Assembly: GCF_031180965.1 (NCBI RefSeq)
Contig: NZ_JAPSLH010000004.1
Span: 159,874-223,873 of the forward strand
From: Chelativorans sp.
GTDB taxonomy: Bacteria > Pseudomonadota > Alphaproteobacteria > Rhizobiales > Rhizobiaceae
Length of the DNA: 64,000 nt
Direction: 5' to 3'
The notes beneath the pieces were generated by a model. The model did no database searches. It was not told where the DNA came from and saw only the letters and a list, made by a program, of their open reading frames with translations. Position 1 is the stretch's first letter. Each line of letters opens with the position of its first letter. The position numbers and the translations under genes were made by a program. This document shows positions 1-8,358 of the stretch, piece after piece.

Positions 1-381
1 GCTGGCGACGATCTGGATGTAATTGGGATAGATCGCCGCGATGCCGCGCAGCTTGTCGAGCTTGCCTGGGAAACCGGCCTCCGTGTCGCCCTCCCAACCG
101 AGCTTGACGGAATCGCCGAGCGCGAAGGCGATCTCGCCGCGGCCCTGCTGCAGCAGATTCAGGTTTTCGACCGAAGCCTTGGTGGCCTGGACCTGGGTGC
201 GCGATCCCTCGATCTTCTCGCCGTATATTTCGGAAAGCGCGACGCCCAAGGGATAGTAGACGCCGGACGTGCCGCCGGTGAGCACGTTAATGAATTCCTG
301 CGCGCCGGCAGTGGCCGCCTGCAAGCCGAGGCCGAGCGCGACAGCGCCGGCAGCCAGATGTTTCTTCTTCAAGCCAAGCAT
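1..381 (-). CDS. TAXI-family TRAP transporter solute-binding protein (N-terminal part; cut by window edge)
   Basis: The first 127 residues are visible; the C-terminal part lies left of the window. A signal peptide covers about residues 1-27 (KKK followed by an Ala/Leu/Gly-rich core ending AGA-QEF), so the product is periplasmic. The following TGGTSGVYYPLG stretch is the hallmark ligand-site start of TAXI proteins, which capture organic anions such as dicarboxylates or glutamate for a DctQM-type TRAP permease. The start at 381 is preceded by a strong GGAGGAGAA ribosome-binding site. The permease genes are not in view. Family is confident; substrate is unknown. Confidence 0.85.
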   Translation of the reverse strand, partial: MLGLKKKHLAAGAVALGLGLQAATAGAQEFINVLTGGTSGVYYPLGVALSEIYGEKIEGSRTQVQATKASVENLNLLQQGRGEIAFALGDSVKLGWEGDTEAGFPGKLDKLRGIAAIYPNYIQIVAS

Positions 382-525
382 GTTCTTCTCCTCCAACGCC
401 ATCCCGCACTCCCTGACGGAGCGCGACCACCGCGGCGCAGGGCCGCGATGGGCTGGCGCACCATAGCGGGACGGCGCGGCGGTGAAAACCGTCCGCGCGC
501 TCCGACTTTCGGTTAGGCGAGCCGC

Positions 526-1329
526 CTAGTCCCGCCTGGAAAACATCTCCTGCAGGCGAGCGAAGGGAGTGATCTCGCGCGCGAAGGTGAACGTCCCCTT
601 TTCCAGCATCTCGCCGGCGGCACGCTCGACCGCCCCGAAGGCGAGATTGGTGAGCTTGGAGCCGAGCGAGATGCGCCTGGCTCCTGCTTCCGCAAGTTCG
701 GCCACTGAGAAATTCGCAACAGCGAGCACATTGACGGGGCGGCTGACCGCCTGGCAAATGGCGCGCACCTGCGAAACCTCGGTCAGGCCGGGCGCGTAGA
801 GCACGTCCGCGCCCGCCTTTTCGAAGGCCTGCAGCCGGCGGATCGTGTCGTCGAGATCGGGGCGGCCGTGGAGGAAGTTTTCCGCCCTGGCGGTGAAGAC
901 GAAGTCGCGGTCAAGGGCGCGCGCTGCCTCCACGGCCGCGGTCACCCGCTCGACCGCATGGGAGAAATCGTAAATCGGATTCGCCGGATCGCCCGAAAAG
1001 TCCTCGATCGAGCAGCCGGCAAGCCCTGCCGCCTCGGCCGCGAAGATCGTCTCGGCCGCACTGTCCGGGCTGTCGCCCTTGCCGCGCTCCAGGTCTGCAG
1101 AGACCGGCAGCGGCGTCGCCTGAACGAGCTCGCGGCAGTGATGCATCATCTCCTCAAAGCCGACGCCACCGTCGGGAAGCCCGCGCGAGAATGCATAACC
1201 GGCGCTGGTGGTGGCGAGCGCCTTGAAGCCCAACGCCGCAAGCAGCTTCGCCGTGCCGATGTCCCATGGATTGGGTATGATGAAGGCGCGCTCGTGCAGG
1301 GCGCGAAAGGTGGATCCAATGTCAGCCAT
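526..1329 (-). CDS. Isocitrate lyase/phosphoenolpyruvate mutase family protein
   Basis: 267 residues in the ICL/PEPM superfamily (TIM barrel). It shows the early NPWD segment, the Asp-rich metal-site region SADLERGKGDSP (about residue 97) and SIEDF (about residue 131), and a C-terminal PVNVLA strand. The KKCGH signature of true isocitrate lyases is absent, so it is closer to the small oxaloacetate-decarboxylase/carboxyphosphonoenolpyruvate-mutase-like members found widely in soil bacteria. Substrate cannot be assigned: 2-methylisocitrate-type cleavage, oxaloacetate decarboxylation or C-P chemistry are all possible. It stands alone, about 100 bp downstream of dut on the same strand. Confidence 0.85.
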   Translation of the reverse strand: MADIGSTFRALHERAFIIPNPWDIGTAKLLAALGFKALATTSAGYAFSRGLPDGGVGFEEMMHHCRELVQATPLPVSADLERGKGDSPDSAAETIFAAEAAGLAGCSIEDFSGDPANPIYDFSHAVERVTAAVEAARALDRDFVFTARAENFLHGRPDLDDTIRRLQAFEKAGADVLYAPGLTEVSQVRAICQAVSRPVNVLAVANFSVAELAEAGARRISLGSKLTNLAFGAVERAAGEMLEKGTFTFAREITPFARLQEMFSRRD

Positions 1330-1425
1330 GGCCGTCCCTCCGAATGACTGGAGGGGCGATCAAGGATTTCCAGCCGCGCCAAGTCAAGGGCCAGACGGCA
1401 GCATCCTGACAGCACAGGACAGGTT

Positions 1426-1911
1426 TCAGAGCGTGCCGGTGGAGCCGAATCCTCCGCCGCCGCGAGCCGTTTCGCCGGCGCCAAGCCGCTCCTCGACCCT
1501 AGCCACCGTCACAGGTGCGATGACGAGCTGAGCGATGCGCATGCCGCGCGTGATGGAAAAATCATCCTCGCCCAGATTGACGAGCAGGACCTGGACCTCG
1601 CCGCGATAGTCGCTGTCCACCGTGCCGGGCGCATTGAGGCAGGTGATGCCGTGCCGAAGCGCCAGCCCGGAGCGTGGCCGCACCTGGCCCTCGAAACCTT
1701 CAGGAATCTCCAGGATGAAGCCCGTCGGCACCAGCGCGCGCTTGCCCGGCAGAAGGATGATCTGCCGGTCTTGCGGCACGGCCGCACGCAGATCCATGCC
1801 CGCCGCTCCCGCCGTTTCGTAGGAGGGCAAGGGGAGATCTTGAGCGTGCGGCAGGCGCACGACGCCGACAGTCGGGCCGATGACCGGCATATTGGTTTGT
1901 GAAGGGACCAT
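1426..1911 (-). CDS. dut: Deoxyuridine 5'-triphosphate nucleotidohydrolase (dUTPase)
   Basis: Hydrolyses dUTP to dUMP and diphosphate, keeping uracil out of DNA and feeding dTMP synthesis. The 161 residues carry the five trimeric dUTPase motifs: AGMDLRA (motif I), RPRSGLAL (II), [10 protein letters not shown] (III), [10 protein letters not shown] (IV) and the flexible C-terminal GGGGFGSTG (V), which closes over the active site of the neighbouring subunit. Length is normal. The start at 1911 has GGGG just upstream; an internal ATG at codon 8 is an alternative. Cytosolic homotrimer by family knowledge. Confidence 0.97.
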   Translation of the reverse strand: MVPSQTNMPVIGPTVGVVRLPHAQDLPLPSYETAGAAGMDLRAAVPQDRQIILLPGKRALVPTGFILEIPEGFEGQVRPRSGLALRHGITCLNAPGTVDSDYRGEVQVLLVNLGEDDFSITRGMRIAQLVIAPVTVARVEERLGAGETARGGGGFGSTGTL

Positions 1912-2080
1912 GCCCCTATCTGACGCCGAAGGGCGGAAGCGTCAATTCCGGCGCCCTCCGCCGCCGCGCTTTTCAACGCTTTTCACGAGCCGAGAGCCTT
2001 GTCCCGCGCCCGGCGACCCGTTGGTACTCACCTGGTCGGCTGGCGAAGGTTTTTCGTCCCGAGCCGATCGACCAGCGCCT

Positions 2081-2566
2081 TCAGGTCTGGCGCGCCAGCA
2101 GGTCGGCATAGCGCTGCAGATAGAGCGGCCAGCCCTGATCCGCCGCTACGCCGTCGCGCACGCCATCCCAGCCTTCGCCGTGCCGTTCCAGCTTCCGGTG
2201 CTCGATCTCCACCCGGGTGCGGTTCGCCGTTTCGGCGGTGAACCGGACTTCCCACTCGCTGGTCTTGTCCAAATCGGTCTCGATCCGCCACTGCGGGCTG
2301 ATGTCCCAACTGAGCAGCACGCGGTGGGGCGGCTCGTAGGCCAGCACACGCGCCCAGCGGCACTCGCTGCCATCAACCCCACGGTCGTAAATATGGCCGC
2401 CGACCCGCGGCTCGAACACCGTCTCGGCGATCGGGACGGCAAGCAAGTTGTGCTCGGCAGGTTTGAAACTGCCGAAGTCCTCGGTGAAGACCTTGAACGC
2501 GCGCTCGATGGGCGCCTCGACCACGACGGAACGTCTCACGGAGGTGTCTGCTGCATGCGTGCTCAT
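2081..2566 (-). CDS. SRPBCC/AHSA1-type START-like domain protein
   Basis: 161 residues with the SRPBCC (Bet v 1-like, AHSA1 subgroup) pattern: VEAPIERAFKVFTEDFGSF at the start, the central GRVYD-like HIYDRGVDG and a C-terminal helix with GWPLYLQRYADLL. Such proteins bind hydrophobic ligands, but no enzyme activity can be named. The start at 2566 overlaps the stop of the preceding ArsR gene as ATGA, so the two are translationally coupled. ArsR-SRPBCC two-gene operons are common in alphaproteobacteria, and a second unrelated copy sits at 61246-61976 of this window. Confidence 0.85.
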   Translation of the reverse strand: MSTHAADTSVRRSVVVEAPIERAFKVFTEDFGSFKPAEHNLLAVPIAETVFEPRVGGHIYDRGVDGSECRWARVLAYEPPHRVLLSWDISPQWRIETDLDKTSEWEVRFTAETANRTRVEIEHRKLERHGEGWDGVRDGVAADQGWPLYLQRYADLLARQT

Positions 2567-2880
2567 TTCGGCTCCTCTGGTGGTTGCTCGACGGCCATCT
2601 TGTAGGCGGCGAGCGTCTTGCTCCAAAACCGGTCTAGCTCCGCGCGAAGGCGCGCCAGCCCATCGGGATCGATGTGATAGATGTTGCTGGCGCCCCTCGG
2701 CTCCGCTCGGACGAGCTGCGCCTGCCGCAATACCTTCAGATGCTGCGAGACAGCCGACTGGGTGACCGGCAGGGCCCGCGTGATCTCCGCCACGGAGCGC
2801 GGCCGCTCCGCCACGAGTTCAAAGACCGCCCTTCGGGTCGGGTCAGCCAGCGCCGTGATCTGCGCATACTCATTAGTCAT
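2563..2880 (-). CDS. ArsR/SmtB-family helix-turn-helix transcriptional regulator
   Basis: 105 residues of winged helix: ALADPTRRAVFELVAERPRSV, then recognition helix QSAVSQHLKVLRQAQLV and the wing RGASNIYHID. It lacks the CxC metal-binding pair of ArsR/SmtB sensors, so it probably answers to something other than a metal, perhaps through its SRPBCC partner. There is no Shine-Dalgarno before the ATG at 2880; instead AT-rich palindromes overlap the start, which suggests autoregulation and perhaps a leaderless or very short leader mRNA. No other in-frame start is available near by. Confidence 0.92.
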   Translation of the reverse strand: MTNEYAQITALADPTRRAVFELVAERPRSVAEITRALPVTQSAVSQHLKVLRQAQLVRAEPRGASNIYHIDPDGLARLRAELDRFWSKTLAAYKMAVEQPPEEPK

Positions 2881-2904
2881 TACTAATCATTAGCATCTAC
2901 TAAT
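2872..2904 (-). promoter_or_regulatory. Two tandem palindromes over the arsR start (candidate autoregulatory operator)
   Basis: ATTAGT-N4-ACTAAT (2872-2887) is a perfect 6-bp inverted repeat covering the ArsR start codon. ATTAG-N6-CTAAT (2889-2904) is a second one, with its centre 17 bp from the first. The stretch is far more AT-rich than its surroundings. Position and symmetry fit a dimeric winged-helix repressor; binding itself is inferred. Confidence 0.6.
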
Positions 2905-3026
2905 TAATCGGTCAACGGCAATCCGGGCCTGCAATCCCCGCCGGCAGGCACTACATACGGGGAGATTTCCATTCGACAGGTGCGGCCGTGGCTGGTAAGA
3001 GCCGGCCGTCAAAAGGATTTCCGGAT

Positions 3027-4625
3027 ATGCCAGAAAGTTTGGCCGACGCGGTGGCGCGCCGCCGCACCTTCGCGATCATTTCGCACCCGGACGCGGGCAA
3101 GACCACGCTGACCGAGAAGCTTCTGCTGTTCGGCGGCGCGATCCAGCTCGCCGGCGAGGTGAAGGCGAAGAAGAACCGTATCCAGACGCGGTCGGACTGG
3201 ATGGCGATCGAGCGCGAGCGCGGCATCTCCGTCGTCACCTCGGTGATGACCTTCGAATATGACGGCCGTGTCTTCAACCTGCTCGACACGCCCGGCCATG
3301 AGGACTTCGCCGACGACACCTATAGGACGCTAACGGCGGTCGACTCGGCCGTGATGGTGATCGACGCCGCCAAGGGCATCGAGCCGCGCACGCTGAAGCT
3401 TTTCGAGGTGTGCCGGCTGCGCGACATCCCCATCATCACCTTCGTCAACAAGCTAGACCGCGAAAGCCGCGATCCATTCGAGATTCTCGACGAGATCGAG
3501 CAGAAACTGGCGCTGGACACCGCGCCGATCACCTGGCCGATCGGCCGGGGCAAGAGTTTTTCGGGCACCTACAACCTTGCGGAGAATACGATCCGCCACT
3601 CGGACGAGGATGTGGAGCCGAGGAAGGTGAACGGGCCGGAGGTTGACGCCGTATCCGGCATGCTGCCGGAGCACGAACGCGAGGCTTTCGTCGAGGAGAT
3701 GCTGCTGGCCAAGGAGGCCTGCAAGCCGTTCGACGAGACGGCGTTCCGCGAAGGGCACCTGACGCCAGTCTATTTCGGCTCGGCGCTCCGGAACTACGGT
3801 GTGCGCGACCTGATCGAAGCGCTCGGCGCCATCGGCCCCGCTCCGCGCGCGCAGGAGGCGGATACTCGAAAGGTAGAGGCGACGGAGGCGAAGATGACCT
3901 CCTTCGTCTTCAAGATCCAAGCTAACATGGACCCCAACCACCGCGACCGCATCGCCTTCGTGCGCGTATGCTCAGGCAGGCTGGAGCGCGGCATGAAGGC
4001 CAAGCTGGTGCGCACGGGAAAGCCCATCAGCCTTTCCGCGCCGCAGTTCTTCTTTGCCAAGAACCGCATCACCGCCGACGAGGCCTTCGCCGGCGATGTT
4101 GTCGGAATCCCCAACCACGGCACGCTCAGGATCGGCGACACGCTGACCGAGGGCGAGGACATCCTTTTCCGTGGCGTGCCGAACTTTGCGCCCGAAATCC
4201 TGCGCCGCGTGCGGCTTTCCGACGCCATGAAGGCCAAGAAGCTGAAGGAGGCGCTGCAGCAGATGGCGGAAGAGGGCGTGGTGCAGCTCTTCATGCCGGA
4301 GGACGGCTCGCCCGCCATCGTCGGTGTCGTCGGCGCGCTGCAGCTCGACGTCCTGCGCGAGCGGCTCAAGAACGAATATGCCCTGCCTGTCGACTTTGAA
4401 ATGGCGCGCTTTTCGATCTGCCGCTGGATTTCCGCCGAGGACAAGGCGGAGCTCGAACGCTTCATCACGGCCCATCGCGGCGACATCGCGCGGGACCTCG
4501 ACGAAGACCCGGTCTTCCTGGCACCGCATGAATTCGGCCTGAAATACGAGGCCGATCGCTGGAAGGCGATCACTTTCACCGCGGTGAAAGACTACCAGGT
4601 GCGGGAGGAGGCCCGGGCGGCATAG
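3027..4625 (+). CDS. prfC: Peptide chain release factor 3
   Basis: GTPase that removes RF1/RF2 from the ribosome after peptide release. The 532 residues match the family length (E. coli 529). G-domain motifs are complete: HPDAGKTT (residues 20-27), the switch region RGISVVTS, DTPGHEDF, and NKLDRE; domain II and the C-terminal RF3 domain follow. I chose the ATG at 3027, preceded by AAAGGA, giving the family-typical MPESLADAVARRRTFAIISH start; a GTG at 2988 would add 13 residues. Monocistronic, divergent from arsR. Confidence 0.97.
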   Translation: MPESLADAVARRRTFAIISHPDAGKTTLTEKLLLFGGAIQLAGEVKAKKNRIQTRSDWMAIERERGISVVTSVMTFEYDGRVFNLLDTPGHEDFADDTYRTLTAVDSAVMVIDAAKGIEPRTLKLFEVCRLRDIPIITFVNKLDRESRDPFEILDEIEQKLALDTAPITWPIGRGKSFSGTYNLAENTIRHSDEDVEPRKVNGPEVDAVSGMLPEHEREAFVEEMLLAKEACKPFDETAFREGHLTPVYFGSALRNYGVRDLIEALGAIGPAPRAQEADTRKVEATEAKMTSFVFKIQANMDPNHRDRIAFVRVCSGRLERGMKAKLVRTGKPISLSAPQFFFAKNRITADEAFAGDVVGIPNHGTLRIGDTLTEGEDILFRGVPNFAPEILRRVRLSDAMKAKKLKEALQQMAEEGVVQLFMPEDGSPAIVGVVGALQLDVLRERLKNEYALPVDFEMARFSICRWISAEDKAELERFITAHRGDIARDLDEDPVFLAPHEFGLKYEADRWKAITFTAVKDYQVREEARAA

Positions 4626-4722
4626 CACCGGCCGATATACGCGCCCTGGGGAGAGCGCCAGACCCAGCCCGGGCCTTTCAAGAAAGCGATCGAGGCGCAG
4701 CGCGACCGCGCCGGCAGCGGCC

Positions 4723-5154
4723 TTACAGGTGGCTTCTGATCTTCTCCGCCAGCTGGTGCAGTTCCTCCCGCCGGTAGGGCTCGCGCGCCCCGAAACCCCA
4801 GACGGGACCGGGCCAGGCGGGGTCGCCCTCGTTGCGGGCGATCACATGCACATGGAGCTGCCGCACGATGTTGCCAAGCGCTCCGCAGTTGATCTTGGTG
4901 CAGCCGGTGAGGTCCTTCAGCGCCTTGGAGACAAGATTGGTCTCGAAGGAGAGCATCGCCTGGTCGCGGGGCGTCAGATCATGCACTTCCTCGACCTGCG
5001 GGCGCTGCGGGATAAGCACCAGCCACGGCCAGCGCCGCTCGTCGCGCAGGCGCAGTTCGCAAAGTCCGAGCCACACGATTGGAAGGCTTTCCCCTTCCAG
5101 CCGCGGATCGAGCACGAACCCTCCCTTGCTGCCCGGCAGCATGCCTATCCCCAT
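4723..5154 (-). CDS. HIT-family protein (histidine-triad nucleotide-binding/hydrolase fold)
   Basis: 143 residues with a HIT domain. The catalytic triad region reads QLHVHVIAR (residues 99-107), so the first His of HxHxHxx is Gln while the remaining two are kept. This Q-variant is seen in an alphaproteobacterial subgroup. HIT proteins hydrolyse or transfer nucleotidyl groups (AMP-lysine, Ap4A and similar), but the substrate here is unknown. It converges on prfC and is divergent from the SRP RNA gene. Confidence 0.88.
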   Translation of the reverse strand: MGIGMLPGSKGGFVLDPRLEGESLPIVWLGLCELRLRDERRWPWLVLIPQRPQVEEVHDLTPRDQAMLSFETNLVSKALKDLTGCTKINCGALGNIVRQLHVHVIARNEGDPAWPGPVWGFGAREPYRREELHQLAEKIRSHL

Positions 5155-5217
5155 AGCTTGCCGCCGGAGACGCTAGAGTGCGGCAAGACTGCCTGCAAGC
5201 CCTTCCTGCATCCGGCC

Positions 5218-5246
5218 TTGCATTTACCGCCCGGATTGACGATATG
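5218..5246 (+). promoter_or_regulatory. Candidate sigma-70 promoter of the SRP RNA
   Basis: TTGCAT (5218-5223), 17 bp, then GATATG (5241-5246). This places transcription start at about 5252-5254, where the terminal helix of the SRP RNA begins. The -10 is weak (3 of 6), so the call rests on spacing and position. Confidence 0.5.
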
Positions 5247-5250
5247 GAGC

Positions 5251-5351
5251 GCGGGAGGTTGGTGGTGGACGCGCCACTCGCCAACCGGGTCAGGTCCGGA
5301 AGGAAGCAGCCCTAACGAGCTCCGGCACGGGTCATCGTGCCAGCCTCCCGC
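5251..5351 (+). ncRNA. ffs: Small signal recognition particle RNA (4.5S type)
   Basis: The conserved SRP domain IV is unmistakable: GGTCAGGTCCGGAAGGAAGC (5288-5307) holds the GGAA tetraloop and the symmetric loop that bind Ffh. The ends close as an 8-bp helix, GCGGGAGG (5251-5258) with CCTCCCGC (5344-5351), giving a hairpin of about 100 nt. The RNA pairs with Ffh and FtsY for co-translational membrane targeting. Its place directly upstream of dnaX is typical of alphaproteobacteria. Confidence 0.95.
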
Positions 5352-5462
5352 CTCTCCCCACCTGTTCCGCTGCCCATTGACGCGGCCGTGCATCCAAGGG
5401 GAAACTCGCCCTTGAGGGCGACGACTCGCCACCAGACCATCGACAGGGAGCGTGGACGCCGG

Positions 5463-7295
5463 ATGAATGATGTCGCGCAGACGGCGGGAGGGAAAGCCGG
5501 CGCCTACCGGGTGCTGGCGCGCAAATACCGTCCGCGCGATTTTTCCGGTCTCATCGGCCAGGAGCCTATGGTGCGCACGCTCACCAACGCGTTTGCCACC
5601 GGCCGGATCGCCCAAGCCTGGATGCTGACGGGCGTGCGCGGCGTCGGCAAGACGACGACGGCCCGCATTCTCGCCCGCGCGCTCAATTACAAGACTCCGA
5701 CGGTCGACCGGCCTTCGATCGATCTTGCCCTGCCCGGCGAGCATTGCGAGGCGATCCTGGAAGGCCGCCATGTCGACGTGATGGAGATGGATGCCGCATC
5801 CCATACCGGCATCGACGATATCCGCGAGATCATCGAGCAGGTGCGCTACGCACCGGTGTCGGCCCGCTACAAGGTCTATATCATCGACGAAGTGCACATG
5901 CTCTCCAACCAGGCCTTCAATGGCCTGTTGAAGACACTTGAAGAGCCTCCGCCGCACGTCAAATTCATCTTCGCCACCACCGAGATCCGCAAGGTTCCCA
6001 TCACCATCCTCTCGCGCTGCCAGCGTTTCGATCTCAGACGCATCGATGCCGGCCTGATCAAGGCCGACCTCGCACGCATCGGCGCGCTGGAAGGAGTGGA
6101 AGCGGAGGATGAGGCGCTGGCGATGATCGCCCGGGCGGCGGAAGGTTCCATGCGCGATGCGCAGTCCATTTTCGACCAGGCGATCGCGCATTCCTCCGGC
6201 CGGGTGACGGCGGAGACAGTGCGCGACATGCTGGGGCTCGCTGACCGGGCGCGGGTGATTGACCTGTTCGAACGCCTGATGAGCGGAGACGTGGCGGCGG
6301 CGCTGGCCGAATTCCGAGCGCAATATGACGCGGGGGCAGACCCTGCGGCGGTTTTGACGGACCTCGCCGAATTCAACCATCTCGTCACGCGCCTCCGCTT
6401 CGTGCCGGAAGCTGCGAACGACGCCTCGCTTTCACAGGAGGAGCGCACGCGAGGGCTGGAGTTTTCGAGAAACCTCTCCGTGCGCGTGCTTTCCCGCACT
6501 TGGCAGATGCTCCTGAAGGGCATTCAGGAGGTGCAGGGTTCCAGCCGTCCGATTGCGGCGGGCGAGATGGTTCTGATCCGCATCGCCCATGCGGCCAACC
6601 TGCCCAGTCTCGACGAGGCGCTGAAGGCGCTGGAAGAATTGCCTACGGGGAACAACGCTTCGCCGGGCAGTTATCCTTCCACAAGTCCGGGTCCGGCGGC
6701 CGCCAACCCACTGCCGGTCGGCAGCGCCGGCGCACAGGCGGTCTCCGCCCAGCGCATGCCGACGGGCGGCGGCGGGCAGACCATGCGGCTCATACAGACG
6801 TCGCCCGCTGAGCCTTTGGCCCCTCCTCCGCCCGCCCCTCCCGCGCAAGCGGAGGAAGCCAGCGTTCCCGTGAAGTCGCTGGCCGATATCGCCGAGCTGG
6901 CCGATGCCAATCGTGACATGGCCTTCAAGGTTCTGCTCAAGCGCTGCGTGCGGCAGGTCGCAATTGAGCCGGGACGGCTCTCCGTCAACCTCACGGAGGA
7001 TGCGCCGAAAACGCTCCTCGGCGACCTTACGAGCCGCCTGCAGAAATGGACCGGGCGCCGCTGGATCGTGTCGCTTTCCAACGAGCCCGGCGGCAGGACG
7101 CTTGCCGAGGAGGAGAGCGGCCGGCGCGAGACGGCGCTCGCCGACGCGCGCGCAGACCCTACCGTCGCCGCGATCCTGCAGCAGTTCCCCGGCGCGCGCA
7201 TCCTCGATGTGCGCATTCCGGAGGCGGCGGCGGAGGAAGCTGCTGAAACCCTGCCTCCGCCGGAGCCGGATCCGGCCGATGACGATGAATTCTGA
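5463..7295 (+). CDS. dnaX: DNA polymerase III subunits gamma and tau
   Basis: Clamp-loader ATPase of the replicative polymerase. The 610 residues start at the ATG at 5463 with the family-typical ARKYRPRDFSGLIGQ. Walker A is GVRGVGKT (about 57-64), Walker B YIIDEVHM (about 139-146), with sensor ATTE and the SRC finger at about 184. The zinc-binding Cys cluster of enterobacterial DnaX is reduced to one Cys (GEHCEAILEG), as in other Rhizobiales. A Pro/Ala-rich linker (about 440-500) leads to the C-terminal tau region. First gene of dnaX-ybaB-recR. Confidence 0.97.
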   Translation: MNDVAQTAGGKAGAYRVLARKYRPRDFSGLIGQEPMVRTLTNAFATGRIAQAWMLTGVRGVGKTTTARILARALNYKTPTVDRPSIDLALPGEHCEAILEGRHVDVMEMDAASHTGIDDIREIIEQVRYAPVSARYKVYIIDEVHMLSNQAFNGLLKTLEEPPPHVKFIFATTEIRKVPITILSRCQRFDLRRIDAGLIKADLARIGALEGVEAEDEALAMIARAAEGSMRDAQSIFDQAIAHSSGRVTAETVRDMLGLADRARVIDLFERLMSGDVAAALAEFRAQYDAGADPAAVLTDLAEFNHLVTRLRFVPEAANDASLSQEERTRGLEFSRNLSVRVLSRTWQMLLKGIQEVQGSSRPIAAGEMVLIRIAHAANLPSLDEALKALEELPTGNNASPGSYPSTSPGPAAANPLPVGSAGAQAVSAQRMPTGGGGQTMRLIQTSPAEPLAPPPPAPPAQAEEASVPVKSLADIAELADANRDMAFKVLLKRCVRQVAIEPGRLSVNLTEDAPKTLLGDLTSRLQKWTGRRWIVSLSNEPGGRTLAEEESGRRETALADARADPTVAAILQQFPGARILDVRIPEAAAEEAAETLPPPEPDPADDDEF

Positions 7296-7307
7296 TTGGA
7301 GACGAAC

Positions 7308-7631
7308 ATGCGCGACCTGATGAACCTCATGGGCAAGGCGAAGGAGATGCAGGCCAAGTTCCAGGCCATGCAGGAGGAGATCGCCCAGATGGAGGTGGAA
7401 GGCCAGTCGGGCGGCGGCGCCGTCAAGGTGACGCTGTCGGGAAAGTTCGAGATGAAAAAGCTTCAGATCGATCCCTCGCTCTTCAAGGAAGAGGAGGTGG
7501 AAATCCTCGAGGACCTCATTCCGGCTGCCCACAACGACGCCAAGGTGAAGGTCGAGGTGGCCATGCAGAAGAAAACGCAGGAAATGACCGCCGGCCTGCC
7601 CCTGCCGCCGGGGATGAAATTGCCGTTTTGA
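7308..7631 (+). CDS. YbaB/EbfC-family nucleoid-associated protein
   Basis: 107 residues. The N-terminal coiled helix [20 protein letters not shown] and the [14 protein letters not shown] strand are standard YbaB/EbfC features; the dimer binds DNA like tweezers. The ATG at 7308 follows a GGAGA site, 12 bp after the dnaX stop. Its place between dnaX and recR is conserved across bacteria and suggests a link to recombinational repair. Confidence 0.95.
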   Translation: MRDLMNLMGKAKEMQAKFQAMQEEIAQMEVEGQSGGGAVKVTLSGKFEMKKLQIDPSLFKEEEVEILEDLIPAAHNDAKVKVEVAMQKKTQEMTAGLPLPPGMKLPF

Positions 7632-7732
7632 CCTTGAGCCAATAGGCATAGCTCGGTGAATGGCGTAGCAGCATAACAAGAATAGACCTGCTCTCCTGAT
7701 TCCCGCCTTCCACTCGCCATTCGCCGACACCC

Positions 7733-8338
7733 ATGTCCAAACGCATCGCAGGTCCCGAGATCGAACGCCTGATACAGTTCCTGGCCAAGGTGCCGGGGCT
7801 GGGTCCCCGCTCGGCTCGACGTGCCGCGCTGCATCTCATCAAGAAAAAGGAGCAGCTCTTCGCGCCGCTCAGCGCCGCCATGACGGAGGCGCTGGAGAAA
7901 GTGCGGGCCTGCTCCGTCTGCGGCAATGTGGACACGGTCGATCCCTGCACGATCTGCACAGATCCCCGCCGGGATGCCGCCATGCTGATCGTGGTTGAAG
8001 ACGTCGCCGACCTCTGGGCGCTGGAACGTGCGGCGGCCATGAACGCGCGCTATCATGTGCTCGGCGGCACGCTCTCGCCGCTCGACGGCGTCGGGCCTGA
8101 TGACCTCAACATCAAGGGCCTGGTGAGCCGCGTGGCCGGAGGCGGCATCTCCGAGATCATCCTTGCCGTGAATGCCACAGTCGAGGGGCAGGCGACAGCT
8201 CACTACATCACCGACCAGCTGGGCGGTCTCAACGTGAAGGTGACGAGGCTCGCGCATGGCGTGCCGGTGGGCGGCGAGCTCGACTATCTGGACGAGGGCA
8301 CGCTCGCCGCGGCGTTGAAATCGCGTACTGTGTTTTAA
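7733..8338 (+). CDS. recR: Recombination mediator protein RecR
   Basis: 201 residues, standard length. Helix-hairpin-helix ([17 protein letters not shown], about 20-36), a C4 zinc finger (Cys60, 63, 72, 75) and a Toprim domain ([15 protein letters not shown]) are all present. With RecF (encoded at 20213 here) and RecO it loads RecA onto gapped DNA. The start at 7733 follows a 100-bp gap after ybaB that may carry its own weak promoter. Confidence 0.97.
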   Translation: MSKRIAGPEIERLIQFLAKVPGLGPRSARRAALHLIKKKEQLFAPLSAAMTEALEKVRACSVCGNVDTVDPCTICTDPRRDAAMLIVVEDVADLWALERAAAMNARYHVLGGTLSPLDGVGPDDLNIKGLVSRVAGGGISEIILAVNATVEGQATAHYITDQLGGLNVKVTRLAHGVPVGGELDYLDEGTLAAALKSRTVF

Positions 8339-8358
8339 GGCAAGGGAGGAGCACTCTT

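Noticed and set aside
5145..6380. Open frame on the minus strand across the SRP RNA and dnaX
   Set aside because: Overlaps both a structured RNA and an essential gene; no family features.
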